This document shows positions 32,932-41,649 of a DNA stretch of 64,000 nt, one piece after another. Each line of letters opens with the position of its first letter. The stretch's first letter is position 1. The stretch comes from Acidocella aromatica. Its GTDB lineage: Bacteria; Pseudomonadota; Alphaproteobacteria; Acetobacterales; Acetobacteraceae. The position numbers were made by a program, and so were the translations under genes. The DNA lies in NCBI RefSeq assembly GCF_014201825.1, contig NZ_JACHFJ010000004.1:1-64000 (forward strand), given 5' to 3'. Under the pieces are notes generated by a model. It worked only from the letters and a program-made list of their open reading frames with translations, did no database searches and was not told where the DNA came from.

Positions 32932-34008
32932 TTAGCTGTTGAGGTCGATGAGGATTTTGAGATGCTTGCCGGACGGGTCGAGCAGCGCCTCGAACCCTTG
33001 CGCCACGGCGTCCTGCAGCTTGATGCGCGCGGTGACGACCTTGGAGGCCGGCAGCGCGCCGGAGGCGATGAGGCGGATCACGCGCGGCCAGTAATGCGTG
33101 GGGTAGGCCCAGGCGCCACGCAGATCGACGTCCTTGAACGTCACCTGGAACCAGTCGAGCGGGTTCTCGCGCGGGTGCAGCCCGGTCTGCACCACCACGC
33201 CCTGCTTGCGCACGGCGTCCAGGCAGGCTTTCAGCGCGTGCTCATTGCCCACGCATTCCAGCGCCACGTCGCAGCCCACGCCGCCCTCGGTGCCCGCGCG
33301 CACGGCCTCGCCAATATTGTCGCGCTTGGGGTTGAGGGTGACGAGATCCGGCAGCACCGTGCGGGCGAAGGCGAGACGGGAGTCGTTGAGGTCCGAGAGG
33401 AAGAGCAGCCCGGCCCCGGCGGCGCGGGCGGCGAGTAGCGTGAGCAGGCCGATCGGCCCAGCACCGGTCACCAGCACGGAATTGCCCGCACGCACCCCGC
33501 CACGGTCGCAGGAATACACGGCGACGGCGGTGGGTTCGACGAGCGCTGCCTCCTCGTCGCTTAAACTCTCGGGGATTTTCTGGACGTTATAGTCATACAC
33601 CGTGGCGGCATCGGCCATGCCGCCCCAGGCCCAGCTCAGCCCCGCCAAAGCCAATTGCGGGCTTAAGTGAAATAGCCCGCGCTCGGCAAAATATTCCCCC
33701 GCGCGGGGCATGATCAGCGGCTGGATGGAGACGCGGTCGCCGGGTTTTACATTGGTGACGCCATCGCCCACTGCCTCGACCACGCCGCCGAACTCATGCC
33801 CCAGAATCTGCGGGCCAAACGCCCCGGTAAAGGGATGCGGCGTGGTGGGGATGAAGATCGGCCCGTAGGCGTATTCGTGCAGATCGGTGCCGCAGATGCC
33901 GACAAAGCGGTTGCGCACTCGCACCTGGCCCGGCGGGGGCTGGTCGGACGGGGCGGGAATGTCTTCCACGCGCAAATCGCGCGCGGCATGGAATCGTAGG
34001 GCTTGCAA
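32932..34008 (-). CDS. Zinc-type medium-chain alcohol dehydrogenase, 2,3-butanediol dehydrogenase-like
   Basis: This 358-residue enzyme has catalytic zinc ligands in GICGTDLHEY and LGHEFGG, and the nucleotide motif VTGAGPIGLLTLLAARAAG. Similarity in layout is to (R,R)-butanediol/threonine dehydrogenases. The lobe that normally carries four structural-zinc Cys reads MPRAGEYFAERGLFHLS, so structural zinc is absent. A sigma-54 promoter at 34048-34063 lies directly upstream. It likely oxidises a secondary alcohol or diol to the ketone for the downstream monooxygenase. Confidence 0.85.
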   Translation of the reverse strand: MQALRFHAARDLRVEDIPAPSDQPPPGQVRVRNRFVGICGTDLHEYAYGPIFIPTTPHPFTGAFGPQILGHEFGGVVEAVGDGVTNVKPGDRVSIQPLIMPRAGEYFAERGLFHLSPQLALAGLSWAWGGMADAATVYDYNVQKIPESLSDEEAALVEPTAVAVYSCDRGGVRAGNSVLVTGAGPIGLLTLLAARAAGAGLLFLSDLNDSRLAFARTVLPDLVTLNPKRDNIGEAVRAGTEGGVGCDVALECVGNEHALKACLDAVRKQGVVVQTGLHPRENPLDWFQVTFKDVDLRGAWAYPTHYWPRVIRLIASGALPASKVVTARIKLQDAVAQGFEALLDPSGKHLKILIDLNS

Positions 34009-34047
34009 GCGGCTCCTCCTGGTTTTTGTTGTCGCAAGGAGACCAGG

Positions 34048-34063
34048 AGCAACCGCCGTGCCA
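34048..34063 (-). promoter_or_regulatory. Sigma-54 (-24/-12) promoter for the alcohol dehydrogenase
   Basis: On the minus strand TGGCACGGCGGTTGCT matches TGGCACG-N4-TTGC-T exactly. It is about 40 bases before the dehydrogenase start. The adjacent upstream gene is a GAFTGA-type activator. Confidence 0.88.
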
Positions 34064-34102
34064 AATTCAACTCATTGAAAAGGCTTGAGAAGCTGTGGAT
34101 GT

Positions 34103-34121
34103 GCCGCCACACTGTGGCGGC
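34103..34121. promoter_or_regulatory. Upstream activator site (19-bp palindrome)
   Basis: GCCGCCACA-C-TGTGGCGGC is a perfect inverted repeat 40-58 bases upstream of the -24 element. TGTGGCG half-sites repeat at about 34125 and 34138. This is the expected layout of an enhancer for the neighbouring sigma-54 activator. Confidence 0.65.
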
Positions 34122-34132
34122 AGGTGTGGCGC

Positions 34133-36001
34133 CTAACTGTGGCGCATCAGCCCCATACGGCGCATCCTCCGGTGGATGGTCGTGCGGTCCACGCCCAATT
34201 GCCGCGCCAGGGCCGAGACATTGCCGCCACATCCCGTCAATGCCGCGCGGAGTTGCTCGGCCTCGGAGCCTGCCAGTCCGCCGGCAAGACGCTCCGGCAG
34301 ATCCACCAGCCCGATTTCTCCGCCCTCGCACAATGCCGCCGCCGTGGCGATGGCGTTGTCCAGCTCGCGCAGATTCCCCGGCCAGCGATGCGCCCGCAGC
34401 GCCTCCCGCGCCTTCGGGGCGATGGACAAGTAGCGGCCTGACGGGCTGTGCCGTGCCAGCAGCCGCTCCACCAGCCAGTCAAAATCCGCCCGCTCGCGCA
34501 AAGGCGGCAGGGTGAGGGCGGCGGCATGCAAGCGGTAATAGAGGTCTTCGCGGAACCGTCCTTCGGCCACCAGGGTGGCGAGGTCGCGGTGCGAGGCGGA
34601 AATCACCCGCACGCGCACCTGACGCGGTTGGGTGCCGCCCAGGGGCAGCACCTCCTGCTCCGCCAGCACGCGCAGCAGCCGGGTTTGCAGCAGCAGCGGC
34701 ATATCGCCGATTTCATCGAGGAACAGTGTGCCGCGGTTGGCGGTCTCCACGAGCCCCTTGCGGCCCTTTGGGGCGGCGCCGGTAAAGGCGCCGGGGGCAT
34801 GGCCGAACAACTCCGCCTCGGCGAGAGCTTCCGGGATCGCGGCACAGTTCACCGCCACGAACGGCCCCTCCAGCCCGCTTGCCGCATGGATGGCCCTGGC
34901 CAGGAATTCCTTTCCTGTGCCGGTTTCGCCATGCAGGCACACCGGCAGCGCGGTGCGGGCGAGGCGCGTTGCCTTCTCCAGAAGCGTGTCGATACCCGGC
35001 ACCCCGCCGCCGAATTCCCGCAGCGCCACGGGGATGGCGGGGGAAGGCGCGCGTATCCGCGTGCCGGGCGGCGGCTCAATGGCGTGGGCAAACAGCAGCT
35101 GGCCGTTCCGCGCGCTTAGCACGCGCTCCTGGGTGGGGCGGGCGCGGGTTAGGCTGGGCAGATCGTCCACGGTGAGGTTGAGGAAATGCGAAACCGGCTT
35201 GCCAAGCACCAGCTCAGGCCGCCGCCAGTCCAGCTCGGCCGACTGCGCCAGCATGCGCGCCGCGGCGTGCGTCATACCCGCAATGCGCCCGGCATTGTCG
35301 ATGGCGACAGCGCCCTCCGGGTCCACGTCCAGAAACTCGGGCGAGAGCGCAAAGCGCAGCACCCATTGCCGGCGCGTCTGCGCCATCAGATTGGCAAGCT
35401 CGATACGCCGCGCCGTGGCGGTGACCAGATGCCGCGCCAAGGTCTGGCTGATCTTCTCGCGCGGGGAGGAGAGCAGGGAAATATCCAACACCGCCGAGAG
35501 CTCCCCGGTCGTGTCGTAGATTGGCGCGGCGGTGCAGGAGAGCGGCGTGTGCGTCATGTCGAAATGGTCGGTCTGGTGGATGGTCAGCGCCTCACCTGTG
35601 GCAATGCATGCGCCCACGGCGCAAGTGCCGGCACGGGCTTCGGCCCAGTCGGCGCCCAGATACAGCCCTGCCTTACGTAGCTCATGCGTTTGCCTCGGGT
35701 CGCCGAAATACTCCACGGCGATGCCCTGGCGGTTGGTCAGCAGCAGCACGTAATTCTGGCCCGAGACATGGCCGTACAGCCGCTCCAGCCCCGAGCGGGC
35801 GATGACGATCAGTTCCTCCGCCTGCTGGCGATGCTCTTTCAGCCGCCCCTCGGGCAGGATGACCGCCTCGCAATTCACCGCCGGGTCCAGGCGGTATTCA
35901 TCCAGGCAGCGGCGCCAGGACTGCACGACATAGGCATCCCGACCGGACGTGCCGCCGCGCCAAGCGGTCTCGATCTCGCGCACATGCTCGGCAGTGCTCA
36001 T
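34133..36001 (-). CDS. Sigma-54-dependent activator, AcoR-like (second copy)
   Basis: This 622-residue protein has a GAF sensor region (~70-210), a AAA+ domain with Walker A LHGETGTGKEFLARAIH, the loop GAFTGA and Walker B GTLFLDEIGDM, and a C-terminal Fis-type HTH (NVSALARQLGVDRTTIHRRMRRMGLM). ATG 36001 is preceded by a GGGGGA site; upstream extension has no support. It lies just before the perfect sigma-54 promoter and palindrome at 34.05-34.12 kb, which it should control. It is a relative of the activator at 1022-3016. Confidence 0.9.
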   Translation of the reverse strand: MSTAEHVREIETAWRGGTSGRDAYVVQSWRRCLDEYRLDPAVNCEAVILPEGRLKEHRQQAEELIVIARSGLERLYGHVSGQNYVLLLTNRQGIAVEYFGDPRQTHELRKAGLYLGADWAEARAGTCAVGACIATGEALTIHQTDHFDMTHTPLSCTAAPIYDTTGELSAVLDISLLSSPREKISQTLARHLVTATARRIELANLMAQTRRQWVLRFALSPEFLDVDPEGAVAIDNAGRIAGMTHAAARMLAQSAELDWRRPELVLGKPVSHFLNLTVDDLPSLTRARPTQERVLSARNGQLLFAHAIEPPPGTRIRAPSPAIPVALREFGGGVPGIDTLLEKATRLARTALPVCLHGETGTGKEFLARAIHAASGLEGPFVAVNCAAIPEALAEAELFGHAPGAFTGAAPKGRKGLVETANRGTLFLDEIGDMPLLLQTRLLRVLAEQEVLPLGGTQPRQVRVRVISASHRDLATLVAEGRFREDLYYRLHAAALTLPPLRERADFDWLVERLLARHSPSGRYLSIAPKAREALRAHRWPGNLRELDNAIATAAALCEGGEIGLVDLPERLAGGLAGSEAEQLRAALTGCGGNVSALARQLGVDRTTIHRRMRRMGLMRHS

Positions 36002-36097
36002 CTCTGTTCCCCCTGCCGCCCATGCACGCCAGCGTGTCAGACGGCAAATTTTTACTTTTGCGGGAAATCTGCGCGCCGCGCAGGGGGAATGCAAGAA

Positions 36098-37105
36098 TTA
36101 TCGCGCCAGCAGCTCCCGCATGGTTTGCTCGATTTTGGCGGTTTCCACCGGAAAACGTCCCGGCGCGCCGGCGCAATGGCCATAGACGGAGTCGAGCACC
36201 TCCAGCCGCGCGCCAGGGATGAAGCTGGTCTCGTGAGCCGCCTCCTCGGCGGTGAAATAGGCATCGTACCGGCAGGGCATCGCGATGGTTCGGGCGGTGA
36301 TGTGGCTGAGAGCGGCGCGGTAATCTCCGCTGCAGCCGGGCAGGGCGCCGATATCCGCGTTGGCCCAGGTGCTGAGCATGGCAAGCAGATCGCCTGCATC
36401 GAAGGACAGATGCTCATTCTCCCACTGCACCAGAAACGCCTCTAGGCTGTCGGCGCCGAGTTGGCGGTAGAGCGCCTTGCGGAAGAACGGCGCTGAGTAG
36501 GCCCAGCCGCAATAGGCGCGGCCAAAGGCTTTCAGCCCCTCGGTGGGAGGGCGCAAATAGGCACCGCCTGCGTAATTGCAGTCGGCCCTCAGCGCCGCGG
36601 CCACCCCTTCGAGAAACACCCGGTTGAGCGGCCAGCAGCGTGACGTGCCGCAGATGGGTAGTAGCGCCTTCACCATCTCAGGGTAAGCGGCGGCCCAGGA
36701 ATAGGCTTGCATCGCGCCCATCGACCAACCAGCGGCGAGAGCGATACGCCGCACGCCCAGATGTTCACTCAGCAGCCGGTGCTGGCAGGCGACGTTGTCG
36801 TGGATATCCACAGCCGGGAAAGCGCCCCGTGCCGCCCCCGCGGGGCGGTGGCTAGGCGAGGTGGAAACGCCGTTGCCGAACATATTGGGTGAGACGATGA
36901 AATACCGGTCCGGGTCCAGCGCCCGCCCCGGCCCGATCAGCCCGGCATAGGATTGGTGCGTGCCGGTATAATAAGTCGGCAGCAGGATACAGTTATCGCC
37001 CGCCGTATTCAGCCGCCCCCATGTGGCATAGGCGAGGACCGCATCTTCCAGCATCGCGCTGGAACGCAGCGTGACATCGCCAAGAGGAAAACGCGCCAAC
37101 TCCAT
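36098..37105 (-). CDS. Alpha/beta hydrolase, homoserine O-acetyltransferase-like fold
   Basis: This 335-residue protein has the nucleophile elbow GWSMGAMQAYSW and the MetX-type N-terminal half (LAYATWGRLNTAGDNCILLPTYYTGTH...), with C-terminal Asp (CRYDAYFT) and His (YGHCAG) of the triad. Many such proteins in catabolic loci are esterases or acyltransferases rather than MetX. ATG 37105 has GGGAG 8 bases upstream. It lies upstream of the activator, ADH and FMO genes on the same strand, so an ester-cleaving role is an inference from context. Confidence 0.75.
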   Translation of the reverse strand: MELARFPLGDVTLRSSAMLEDAVLAYATWGRLNTAGDNCILLPTYYTGTHQSYAGLIGPGRALDPDRYFIVSPNMFGNGVSTSPSHRPAGAARGAFPAVDIHDNVACQHRLLSEHLGVRRIALAAGWSMGAMQAYSWAAAYPEMVKALLPICGTSRCWPLNRVFLEGVAAALRADCNYAGGAYLRPPTEGLKAFGRAYCGWAYSAPFFRKALYRQLGADSLEAFLVQWENEHLSFDAGDLLAMLSTWANADIGALPGCSGDYRAALSHITARTIAMPCRYDAYFTAEEAAHETSFIPGARLEVLDSVYGHCAGAPGRFPVETAKIEQTMRELLAR

Positions 37106-37124
37106 GCCGCCAGCTCCCAGTAAA

Positions 37125-37150
37125 GGCCCTGGAAGCTTTGTCCCAGGGCC
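37125..37150. terminator. Hairpin between the glutamine-synthetase-like gene and the hydrolase
   Basis: GGCCCTGG and CCAGGGCC form a perfect 8-bp stem with a 10-base loop in the 53-base gap between the two minus-strand genes. No T-run follows on the minus strand, so it may only attenuate. Confidence 0.45.
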
Positions 37151-37158
37151 GTTGAGGC

Positions 37159-38514
37159 TCAGAAAAACTCGAGATAGCGCTTGGTCTCCCATTCGGAGAC
37201 GTGCGCCATGTAGGAGAGCCATTCGTCGCGCTTGTATTCGAGCCAGGAGGCCTTCATCTCCGGGCCAAAGACCTGTTCGGAGAGCGGATCAGCCTCGAAG
37301 GCGTCCAGCGCTTCGCCCAGCGTGTGCGGCAGCTGGCGGATGCCTTTGCGCTCCAGCTCCTCGTTGGTGGCCTTGTACATGTTCGCGCGGTTCGGCTCGC
37401 CGGGATCGGCGGCGGCGCGCACGCCTTCCAGCCCCGCGGCCAGCACCATTGCGGCCCCCAGATAGGGGTTGCAGGAGCTGTCCGCCGACCGCAGCTCGAT
37501 ACGTCCGCCGCCGCCGGGAATGCGTACGGCGTTGGTACGGTTGTTGTTGCCGTAGCAGGCGAAGATCGGCGCCCAGGTGAAGCCGGACATGCTGCCCTGC
37601 TTGACGAGACGCTTATAGCTGTTGACTGTGGGCGAGATCACCGCGCAGATCGCGGGCAGATGCGCGATGACGCCAGCGATGAAATGATAGCCGAGCGTGG
37701 AGAGGCCGCAACCGCGCGGGTCGGCATTATCTGCAAAGAGGTTTTTGCCCGTTGCAAGATCGGCGAGCGACATGTTGAAGTGAGCGCCGCTGCCCGAGCG
37801 GTTGGCGTAAGGCTTGGGCATGAAGCTGGCGAAGCAGCCATGCTTGCGGGCGATCTGGTTGGCCATCATGCGCAGGAACACGTAGCGGTCGGACATCGTC
37901 ACCGCTTCGGCATATTGGAAGTCGATCTCGAACTGTCCCTGTCCGTCCTCCTGATCGAAGGAATAGACATCCCATCCCAGTCCGTTCATCGCGGTGACGA
38001 GTTCGCTTAACCAGTCGAAATTATCGAGAGCCGCACCGATATCGTAGCATGGCTTGCTGAGCTGGCGCTTGGTCACGTGCTCAGCATTGCCGCCCGCGTC
38101 CCGGCGCAGCACGTAGAATTCCGCCTCCATGCCGAGATTGAACTTATAGCCGAGATCGGCTGCTGCCTTGGTCTGGCGTTTCAAAATTCCCCGGCTGCAG
38201 GCCGAGAAGGGTTTGCCACCCAGCCAGAGATCGCTCGCCAGCCAGGCAACGTTGGTACGCCAGGGAAGAACGGTGACGGAGGAGGGATCGGGCCTTGCCG
38301 CCACCTCGTCGTCATGCACACTCTGCGGTACGCCCTCAAGGGCGGCGCCGGTAAATAGTTCTGAACCGTGCAGCATCTGGTCGGCATGGTCGACCGGCAC
38401 AATCTTGCCTTTGGAAACGCCATGCATGTCAACATAACTTGCCAAAAGAAATTCAATCTTCTTTTCAGCGATGGCAGCTTCAAGCAAAGATGTCTCTTTT
38501 ATCATGATATTCAT
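37159..38514 (-). CDS. Type III glutamine-synthetase-family ligase (GlnT / gamma-glutamylamide synthetase-like)
   Basis: This 451-residue protein is of the GlnT type: SYVDMHGVSKGKIVPVDHA at the start, the metal-binding NLGMEAEFYVLRRD, GSGAHFNMSLAD, PTVNSYKRLVKQG, GGGGRIELRSADSSCNPYLGAAMVLAAGLEG and the late NEELERKGIRQLPHTLGEALDAF. Family members make glutamine or N-substituted glutamines such as gamma-glutamylmethylamide. It lies directly downstream of a Rieske oxygenase, so ligation of glutamate to an amine substrate or product is more likely than basal nitrogen assimilation. Substrate is not predictable. Confidence 0.82.
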   Translation of the reverse strand: MNIMIKETSLLEAAIAEKKIEFLLASYVDMHGVSKGKIVPVDHADQMLHGSELFTGAALEGVPQSVHDDEVAARPDPSSVTVLPWRTNVAWLASDLWLGGKPFSACSRGILKRQTKAAADLGYKFNLGMEAEFYVLRRDAGGNAEHVTKRQLSKPCYDIGAALDNFDWLSELVTAMNGLGWDVYSFDQEDGQGQFEIDFQYAEAVTMSDRYVFLRMMANQIARKHGCFASFMPKPYANRSGSGAHFNMSLADLATGKNLFADNADPRGCGLSTLGYHFIAGVIAHLPAICAVISPTVNSYKRLVKQGSMSGFTWAPIFACYGNNNRTNAVRIPGGGGRIELRSADSSCNPYLGAAMVLAAGLEGVRAAADPGEPNRANMYKATNEELERKGIRQLPHTLGEALDAFEADPLSEQVFGPEMKASWLEYKRDEWLSYMAHVSEWETKRYLEFF

Positions 38515-38604
38515 GTCTCTCTTCTATCCGGGGCGTGGGCGTGCACCTCCTCATCCGCCAGCGGAATGGCCAGCAGTCATGGGAAGCGTTGCGTGAATGG
38601 AGGG

Positions 38605-39797
38605 TTACTGCGCGATTTTCGCGCGGACGTATTCGGATAATTGCCAGACCGCTTTTTCCAGATGGCTCAAGCGGCCGGGGCGGGCGGCACCTGTTTTTGC
38701 TCCAAGTTGCTGCATCTCATTAACGGCAAAATCTTCTTAACGGCAAAATCTTCCAGATTGACCTTGTCGACGAACTGCATCTCCTTTTCCATGAAGGCTT
38801 CGTAACCGGGCATATCCCTGGCTTTGGGGCGGGCGAGCACATAGGTCTGCACCATCGTGCGGTTTGCCGCGACCGGCTGCGAGCGGAACCAGTATACACG
38901 ATCAGGCCAGATATTAATCATATGGAATGGATACACGAGGAAGAGCTGAAAACAGCGCCGATCAAACGTGGTCAGATCATCACTTAACAAAGGCGTGCCA
39001 ATCAGGATGTCTTCGTCGCGTACTGTTTCGCGCGCGGGCGAGACCCCATACGTCCAGGCCGGATGTCCATCCTCGATATAAGACAGCCGGGCAGGGAAGG
39101 AGGCCTCAAACGTCTCGGGATGTGCGGCGATATGGTGGTAACATTCCATGAACGTTTCCACCATGATTTTCCAGTTGGATTTACAGTCATAGCTGTATTC
39201 ACCAACTACGATCAGTTCATCGAGTTTGAACTTGGCGAGTTGCGCGGAGAGGTCAGCCAGTTGCGGCGCCAGCGAGGGAGCATCGCCGGAGAGATTGGCA
39301 TAGATGAAGCCGTCAACAACCTCGGTTGAAAAGCCGGGCAGATCGCAATCATTCTGGTGGAATTCAACCTTGTCCATCAGCGGCGCACCAAGCAGCTTGC
39401 CGGTGAGGTCGAAGCCCCATTTATGGAATGGGCAGGAGAAAAGCTTGATGTTTCCTTTGCCTTCGACAAGCGGTGCCCAGTGATGGGTGCAGATGCCCGA
39501 CAAGGTGCGAATAACGCTATCTCGCCCCCGAACGATGACAAGCATCTCATCGAACAGGTCGAGAGTAAAATAGTCCCCGGCTTCTGGCACCTGGGAGACG
39601 TGCCCCACGCAAACCCAGCCGGGTTTAAAAATCTTCTCGACTTCCAGAGCAAAGAACTCATCGGACACGTAGGTTGATGGGGGTAGGGTCTCGGCGTGTT
39701 CCAGGGCGCGGCAGGCGCCGCGCGTGGCGGCATTCAGCATCGCCACCAGGGCATCCCGCCCGGCAGTTTGTGGCGGGACATCTAAGATCGAACGCAT
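38605..39797 (-). pseudogene. Rieske non-heme iron oxygenase alpha subunit, C terminus frameshifted
   Basis: The N-terminal Rieske domain is intact (CTHHWAPL with Cys103 and His105; SCPFHKW with Cys122 and His125), as is the mononuclear iron region ETFMECYHHIAAHPETF. A perfect 17-bp tandem duplication (38720-38753) shifts the frame, so the current product ends at 38667 after 376 residues with an unrelated tail. Removing one copy restores VNLEDFAVNEMQQLGAKTGAARPGRLSHLEKAVWQLSEYVRAKIAQ and a stop at 38605 (391 residues). ATG 39797 has AAAGGAG upstream. No reductase gene is adjacent. Confidence 0.8.
38720..38753. repeat. 17-bp perfect tandem duplication in the Rieske oxygenase gene
   Basis: TTAACGGCAAAATCTTC occurs twice head-to-tail at 38720-38736 and 38737-38753. 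Since 17 is not a multiple of 3, it causes the frameshift described for the oxygenase. Confidence 0.95.
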
Positions 39798-40097
39798 GTT
39801 CAACTCCTTTCGTCTGGCCTCAAAAATGCTCTGGCTGCGGGTTCGCATGCTTAGCTCGTGCAGAGTTTAATTTCTGCGTAGAAAATGCGCAACAAATAAT
39901 AAGCTGATTAATTAATTATTTTTGTGGCCGCGTTTTTTGTAATTATGACTATAAAATAGTCTCTTTGATTAAAATATATGCAGTATCAGAGGTGTTGCTT
40001 GCGTACCATCTTTCTCCTTGCTACTGCTGCGGGTGTGAAAACTTCGCACAAGAACAAGGCCGCAAGCTCCGTTCAACCGCTGGCCGAAAAGGGCCTC
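39798..40097. other. AT-rich divergent control region, Rieske oxygenase / TetR
   Basis: No gene is assigned, although the TetR frame stays open upstream to ATG 39978. The region is strongly AT-rich near 39890-39980 and holds the palindrome at 39947-39961. It likely contains both promoters. Confidence 0.5.
39947..39961. promoter_or_regulatory. Palindromic operator candidate upstream of TetR
   Basis: GACTAT-AAA-ATAGTC has perfect 6-bp arms and lies between the divergent Rieske oxygenase and TetR genes, as expected for a TetR operator. Confidence 0.5.
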
Positions 40098-40736
40098 ATG
40101 CAAACAGCAGACATCGAAGCGCCCGTCAAAAAGCGGCTTGGCCGGCCGAAAAACTCGTCGGGTGATAATGCGGCGACTCTGCTCCGCGTCGCGCTCGATC
40201 TGTTTTCGGAACAGAATTACTCGTCCGTGACGGTTAAGAATATCGCCAGTGCCGCGGGGGTGAATGCGGCTCTTGTTCATTACTATTTTGCGAGCAAGGA
40301 AGATTTGTTCCTGAAAGTCGTCGAGGCGGCGGCGAACGAGGCTTTCGAGACCTTCGAGGCGATCCGCAACAATGCGGTCGCGCCACGGGAGGTAATCTCC
40401 CTGTGGATCGAGAATCATATCCTGCAGTTCAGCCTGATGCAGAAGCTCATCAAGATCAGTCTGGATTACGCGACTATCCACGACCGGTCCGAACGTATCG
40501 ATAACGCCATCCGCAAGTTCTACGATATCGAGGAAGAGGTTCTTGGCAACGCCTTGCGCCGGGGCATCTCTGAAAGCGTTTTCAAGCCGTGTGATGTAAA
40601 CGGTATGATCACCTTTATCTCGACCTTCCTCGATGGCGCTCTGATCCGCTCGGTAATGTTCCGTGATAAATTCGACCAGCGCGCGGCGATCCGGAATCTG
40701 TGCGACGTAACCCTGCGCTATCTGGAAGAAAAATAG
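40098..40736 (+). CDS. TetR/AcrR-family regulator (divergent from Rieske oxygenase)
   Basis: The product of ~212 residues has a basic lead-in (KKRLGRPKNSSGDNAATLLRVALDLFSEQ) and a TetR helix-turn-helix (YSSVTVKNIASAAGVNAALVHYYFASKEDLFLKVV), then a helical ligand domain. The start is uncertain: ATG 40098 is preferred on family length, while ATG 39978 would add 40 residues with no family support. It should control the divergent Rieske/ligase genes. Confidence 0.8.
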   Translation: MQTADIEAPVKKRLGRPKNSSGDNAATLLRVALDLFSEQNYSSVTVKNIASAAGVNAALVHYYFASKEDLFLKVVEAAANEAFETFEAIRNNAVAPREVISLWIENHILQFSLMQKLIKISLDYATIHDRSERIDNAIRKFYDIEEEVLGNALRRGISESVFKPCDVNGMITFISTFLDGALIRSVMFRDKFDQRAAIRNLCDVTLRYLEEK

Positions 40737-40815
40737 CGACATGCCGGGATATTTGCCTTCTGGCGGGTTCAAGATACATTAATTGATACTGACCAGATTG
40801 GGGAGGCTCCGCCGC

Positions 40816-41649
40816 GTGACGACAGACGCAACCAAACCGCCAATTGGCCCGAAAACCCGCTTGTGCATGTCGTTGGCCGCGCGGCCGGGAACGTTCGGAA
40901 CCCGTTTCCATAACAGGCTCTATGAGCAGCTGGGCCTCGACTACGTCTACAAAGCCTTCACCACCACCGACCTGCCTGCCGCCATTGGCGGCGTGCGCGC
41001 GTTGCAGATTCGCGGTTGTGCCATCTCCATGCCGTTCAAGGAGGCGGTGATCCCGCTGCTGGATGCGATGGCCCCCTCCGCCGGGGCGATCGACAGCGTC
41101 AACACCATCGTCAACGATGATGGGCGCCTGACAGGCTACAATACCGACTATACGGCGATCTACACGCTGCTGGAACGTGCCGGCATTGGCCCGGATACGA
41201 GGTTCATCCTGCGCGGCGCAGGCGGCATGGCCAAGGCGGTGGCCGCCGCGCTGTTCAATCGTGGTCAAACAAATGGCGTGGTTGTGGCACGCAACGAGGC
41301 GAAGGGGCGTGCGCTGGCGGCGTTGTATGGGTTCGGGTGGGAAGCGGCGCCTGATGACCTGACAGCGCCGCTGCTCATCAATGCCACGCCGCTGGGCATG
41401 GCCGGGGCTGACGAGGACAGTCTTGCGTTTCCAGAAGCGGCGATCAAGGCCGCCCATACCGTGTTCGATGTCGTCGCGCTGCCGGTGGAAACACCGCTCC
41501 TGCGCGCGGCTGAAAAAGCGGGCAAGCAGCGCATCTCGGGTGCTGAGGTCGCTGTGTTGCAGGCGCTGGAGCAATTCGTGCTTTACACGGGGGTACGCCC
41601 TTCTACCGAACTGGCGGCCCAGGCGGCAGCTTTCGCGCGGGGGGCGTAG
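40816..41649 (+). CDS. Shikimate dehydrogenase-like protein (AroE family)
   Basis: This 277-residue protein has the AroE fold: N-terminal substrate region RPGTFGTRFHNRLYEQLGLDYVYKAF, catalytic Lys in GCAISMPFKEAVIP, Asp in YNTDYTAIYTLL, nucleotide motif LRGAGGMAKAVAAALFNRG, and INATPLGMAG. The usual shikimate-binding S-x-S near the start is SLAARPG, which resembles the SdhL/YdiB-type side branches rather than biosynthetic AroE. GTG 40816 has GGGGAGG 9 bases upstream. It follows the TetR gene and overlaps the 3' end of the convergent MocR gene by 47 bases. Confidence 0.75.
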   Translation: MTTDATKPPIGPKTRLCMSLAARPGTFGTRFHNRLYEQLGLDYVYKAFTTTDLPAAIGGVRALQIRGCAISMPFKEAVIPLLDAMAPSAGAIDSVNTIVNDDGRLTGYNTDYTAIYTLLERAGIGPDTRFILRGAGGMAKAVAAALFNRGQTNGVVVARNEAKGRALAALYGFGWEAAPDDLTAPLLINATPLGMAGADEDSLAFPEAAIKAAHTVFDVVALPVETPLLRAAEKAGKQRISGAEVAVLQALEQFVLYTGVRPSTELAAQAAAFARGA

